From JBLKSS01 sp047607725 (GTDB lineage Bacteria; Pseudomonadota; Gammaproteobacteria; Enterobacterales; Enterobacteriaceae), in assembly GCF_047607725.1 (NCBI RefSeq), contig NZ_JBLKSS010000031.1, positions 1-16,974 of the forward strand: a DNA stretch of 16,974 nucleotides, in the 5' to 3' direction. Shown in pieces: positions 14,671 through 16,974 of this stretch. Every line of letters starts with the position of its first letter. Position 1 is the first letter of the stretch. A program made the position numbers and the translations under genes. The notes beneath the pieces are model-generated. The model was not told the origin of the DNA and did not search any database. It saw nothing but the letters and a program-made list of their open reading frames with translations.

Positions 14671-15666
14671 ATGAAGCACATTGTCTACGTTGCCAGCCCG
14701 GAAAGTCAGCAAATGCACGTCTGGCAAATGGACGACCAGGGCGCGCTAACCTTGCTGCAAGTGGTGGATACCCCCGGGTAGGGGCAGCAGATGGCAATCC
14801 ATCCGGCGAACACGCATCTTTATATTGGCGTCCGACCGACCTTCGGCGTGGTCAGCTACCGCATCGATGAACGAGGATTGCTGACCGAGGCCGGAATGGC
14901 GCCGCTGCCGGGTGGCCCGACGCAGCTGACCACCGATTTGCAGGGCACGACGCTGTACAGCGTTTCCTATAGCGGCAGCTGTCTGAGCGTCAGCCCCATC
15001 GACGAGCAGGGCATCGTCGGCGCGCCGCAGCAAACGCTAGAAGGGTTAACCCACTGCCATTCCGCCAATGTCGATACCACCAATCAGGTGCTTTGGGTGC
15101 CCTGCCTGCAAGAAGATCGCATCCGGCGCTATGGAATTGGCGAATCCGGCCGTTTAACTCCCCTTACCCCTGCGGCGCTGGACAGCGTGGCCGGTGCCGG
15201 GCCGCGCCATATGGCGTTCCACCACGGTGGAAATTACGCCTACGCCATCAACGAACTCAGCGGCACGGTCAACGTGATTGCCATTGACGCCGCCGGCGCC
15301 GGTCCGCGCATTGTGCAGACGCTGGACATTATGCCGGCTGGTTTCAGCGACACCCGCTGGGCGGCGGATATTCATATTACCCCCGACGGCAGCTTGCTTT
15401 ACTGTTGCGATCGTACCGCCAGCGTCATCAGCCGGTTTGCGGTGTCGGAGGACGGCGGCGTACTGAGTTTGTTGGGCCATCAGGCAACGGAAACCCAGCC
15501 GCGTGGTTTCAATATCGATAGCCAGGGGCGGTTTTTGGTGGTCGCCGGGCAGAAATCGTACCATATCGCGATGTACGCCATCCAGGGGCAATCGGGCGAA
15601 CTGGCACCGCTGGCGCGCTATGCGGTGGGGCAAGGGCCGATGTGGGTGTCTATCCTGGTGCGGTAA
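14671..15666 (+). pseudogene. pgl: pgl, 6-phosphogluconolactonase, with amber codon 37
   Basis: Pgl (beta-propeller type) hydrolyses 6-phosphogluconolactone, the second step of the oxidative pentose phosphate pathway. The span of 331 sense codons plus the internal stop equals the E. coli length. ATG 14671 has GAGGAG upstream and gives the standard start HIVYVASPESQQMHVW. Codon 37 is TAG (14779-14781) where E. coli has Gln, so a CAG-to-TAG change is likely. The rest is well kept: GVRPTFGVVSYRI, ALDSVAGAGPRHMAFH, NELSGTVNV, FSDTRWAADIHITPDG, ETQPRGFN, YAVGQGPMWV. Directly after the stop AGGGG lies six bases before an in-frame ATG (14791), so reinitiation could give a 291-residue protein lacking the first propeller strand(s). 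Function is doubtful. Confidence 0.92.
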
Positions 15667-15754
15667 GGCTCCGCGTGCGCGCCACTGTCACCTCGCGTGG
15701 TTCGTCCACGGGGCGACAGGGGGCCGTTTCATGGGGCAGGGCGACCCCTCGCCA

Positions 15755-16234
15755 TCAGCGGTAGGTGACGGTCAGCGACGCGCTGCCCAGCGTGTGAAAG
15801 TGCACGTTAAAGCCAATCATCGCGCCGCTGGCGTTTTCATCCACCTCCAGATGCTCGACATCCAGCGCATGCACGGTGAACTGGTAGCGATGCGTTTCTC
15901 CCGGCGGCGGCGCCGCGCCGCCATAGCCCGCGCTGCCGAAATCCGTGCGTCCCTGGACCGCACCCGGCGGCAGATGATCCTGGCCGGAGCCCGCACCCTG
16001 GGGCAGCATGCGTACATCCGCCGGAATGTTGGCCACCAGCCAGAGCCACCAGCCGGAGCCGATCGGCGCGTCAGGGTCAAAAACGGTAATCACAAAGCTT
16101 TTGCTGCCTTCAGGGACATCGTCCCAAGCCAGATGCGGCGAAATATTATCCCCCTGATATCCCATACCGTTGAACACATGGCGCTCGGGTAACGTCGCGC
16201 CGGGCTGCAGATCGTTGCTGATTAAGGTAAACAC
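15755..16234 (-). CDS. ybhB: YbhB, PEBP/RKIP-family protein
   Basis: YbhB is a small phosphatidylethanolamine-binding-protein homologue of uncertain role. The 159-residue product matches E. coli YbhB (158): ISNDLQPGA, HVFNGMGYQGDNISPHLAWDDVP, FDPDAPIGSGWW, then TRTDFGS-like RTDFGSAGYGGAAPPPGETHRY, and the C-terminal FNVHFHTLGSASL. The start is GTG at 16234, nine bases after AGGAG; an ATG next to that site is out of frame. Residue 64, in GSGWWLW, is Leu where E. coli has a His (GSGWWHW) that belongs to the conserved anion-binding pocket. It lies 22 bp downstream of the DJ-1-family gene, so the two probably formed an operon. The frame is otherwise intact. Confidence 0.92.
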   Translation of the reverse strand: MFTLISNDLQPGATLPERHVFNGMGYQGDNISPHLAWDDVPEGSKSFVITVFDPDAPIGSGWWLWLVANIPADVRMLPQGAGSGQDHLPPGAVQGRTDFGSAGYGGAAPPPGETHRYQFTVHALDVEHLEVDENASGAMIGFNVHFHTLGSASLTVTYR

Positions 16235-16256
16235 GCGGGCATTCTCCTGTCAGGCA

Positions 16257-16853
16257 TTAGCGGTTGAGGATTTTTAATAAATTCTGTGCGGTCGCCGTCG
16301 ACGAGGCGGGATTCTGACCGGTGACCAAATGGCCATCTGTTACCGAGTAGGATTGCCAGTCGTCGGTGCGCTCAAATAGTCCGCCCAGCCGCCGGAGTTC
16401 ATCTTCCACCAGGAACGGTACCACCTTGGTCAACTGGACCCCCTGTTCTTCGCTATTGGTAAAACCGGTTACACGCTTACCCGCCCCCAGCGGTGTGCCG
16501 TCAGGTTTTTTCGCATGGCGCAATACGCCGGGCGCGTGGCAGACGGCCGCCACCGGTTTGCCATCGGCGAACGTTTGCTCGATAAGCGCGATGGAATGGG
16601 GATCTTCCGCCAGGTCCCACAGCGGACCATGGCCACCAGGATAAAACACCGCGTCAAAATCCTCGGCCCGCAGCGTATCCACCCTGACGCTCGCCGCCAA
16701 CGCCTGCTGCGCGGCGCGGTCGGTGCGAAAACGTTCGGTGTCCTGGGTCTGCGCGTCCGGTTCGTCACTCTTCGGATCCAGCGGCGGTTGGCCGCCTTTC
16801 GGCGAGGCCAGGGTTATCTCTACCCCGGCGTCGTGGTAAGCGTACGCCCAGCG
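16257..16853 (-). pseudogene. DJ-1/PfpI-family (Hsp31/glyoxalase-like) protein, 5' truncated
   Basis: The product belongs to the DJ-1/PfpI superfamily, type 1 glutamine-amidotransferase-like fold. Seen are YHDAGVEITLASPKGGQPP, DPKSDEPDAQ, YPGGHGPLWDLAED, the nucleophile elbow AAVCHAPGVL with the conserved Cys, GKRVTGFTNSEEQ, FLVEDELRRLGG and LVTGQNPASS. About 199 codons remain of a family length near 225. Reading upstream, the homology stops near 16845-16855 and the frame meets TGA at 16872-16874, so the first strand and probably the conserved Glu are gone; a repeat-like sequence follows. No proper start remains (the first in-frame start-like codon is TTG at 16700). Members act as glyoxalase-III-like or chaperone-like stress proteins; which applies here is unknown. 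Confidence 0.82.
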
Positions 16854-16883
16854 CCGTCTGTTAATTCCCCATCAAGTTATTAA

Positions 16884-16974
16884 AGATGATGTCCATTATT
16901 TTTTTAATGGGCGCAATTCATGAAACAAACCCCACCAAAACCCTCAAGACGTCGTCCAAATTTCCCGCTGGACT
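16884..16974. mobile_element. Degenerate copy of the inverted-repeat element end
   Basis: GATGATGTCCATTA with TTTTTTAATGGGC (16884-16915) resembles the internal hairpin of the 5646-5983 element. ACAAACCCCACCAAAA to CAAGACGTCGTCC (16922-16957) resembles its right terminal repeat at roughly three quarters identity. About 100 bp of the element's interior is absent between the two parts. The copy abuts the truncated DJ-1-family gene, so it or its parent probably caused that truncation. Low sequence quality at a contig end could also explain the mismatches. Confidence 0.5.

Noticed and set aside
10250..15666. Stop-codon reassignment or programmed read-through at the TAG codons
   Set aside because: Other genes use TAG-independent stops and the same genes carry frameshifts and lost residues, so ordinary decay explains them.
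1..16974. CRISPR arrays, tRNA or rRNA genes, toxin-antitoxin or defence modules
   Set aside because: I saw no spaced direct repeats, no tRNA-like cloverleaf and no recognisable defence protein motifs in any frame.

Overview
The window looks like part of the chromosome, or a chromosome-plasmid mosaic, of an enterobacterial insect endosymbiont in an early stage of genome decay; a Sodalis-like organism is my best guess. The gene order matches the Escherichia coli K-12 gal-mod-ybh region: galE-T-K-M, modF/modE, acrZ, ybhA, pgl, ybhB. The proteins are close to the enterobacterial versions. Many genes carry recent inactivating changes (small indels, single nonsense codons, large internal deletions, truncation at a mobile element) while the rest of the gene stays well preserved. 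The Sodalis assignment is inference from this pattern, not from a diagnostic marker.

Positions 1-118 hold an AT-rich stretch I cannot assign. Positions 107-5476 (minus strand) hold a collapsed F-type conjugation operon read from right to left: traY, traA (pilin), traL, a traE-traK read-through fusion, traB (frameshifted), a TraP-like gene, a small TrbG-position gene, traV, and an in-frame hybrid of the start of traC with an internal piece of traG. Everything between traC and traG in F is gone, as are traM, traJ and oriT upstream of traY. The segment cannot encode a complete transfer apparatus.

Positions 5646-5983 hold a 338-bp non-coding element with 49-bp terminal inverted repeats starting GTAAGC, resembling the ends of IS66-family elements. 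It separates the tra remnant from the gal operon and cuts off galM. A degenerate related sequence sits at the right edge of the window, next to a second truncated gene (DJ-1/PfpI family).

Positions 5984-9669 (minus strand) hold the galactose (Leloir) operon. Only galT is intact. galE and galK have frameshifts and also lost conserved cofactor or substrate residues; galM is truncated and frameshifted. A promoter resembling E. coli galP1 and a degenerate GalR-like operator lie upstream of galE.

Positions 10250-16870 hold the mod-ybh region. modE and modF are fused by a deletion and further broken. modABC is missing from its usual place after acrZ, which instead carries ddlA with a nonsense codon. 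acrZ, ybhA and ybhB remain open; pgl has an amber codon at position 37. The main theme is loss of galactose use, loss of molybdate sensing and probably local uptake, and loss of conjugation. I found no new defence or other undescribed system. The most unusual signals are three gene fusions or chimeras, a recurring 2-bp duplication signature among the frameshifts, and the small inverted-repeat element.
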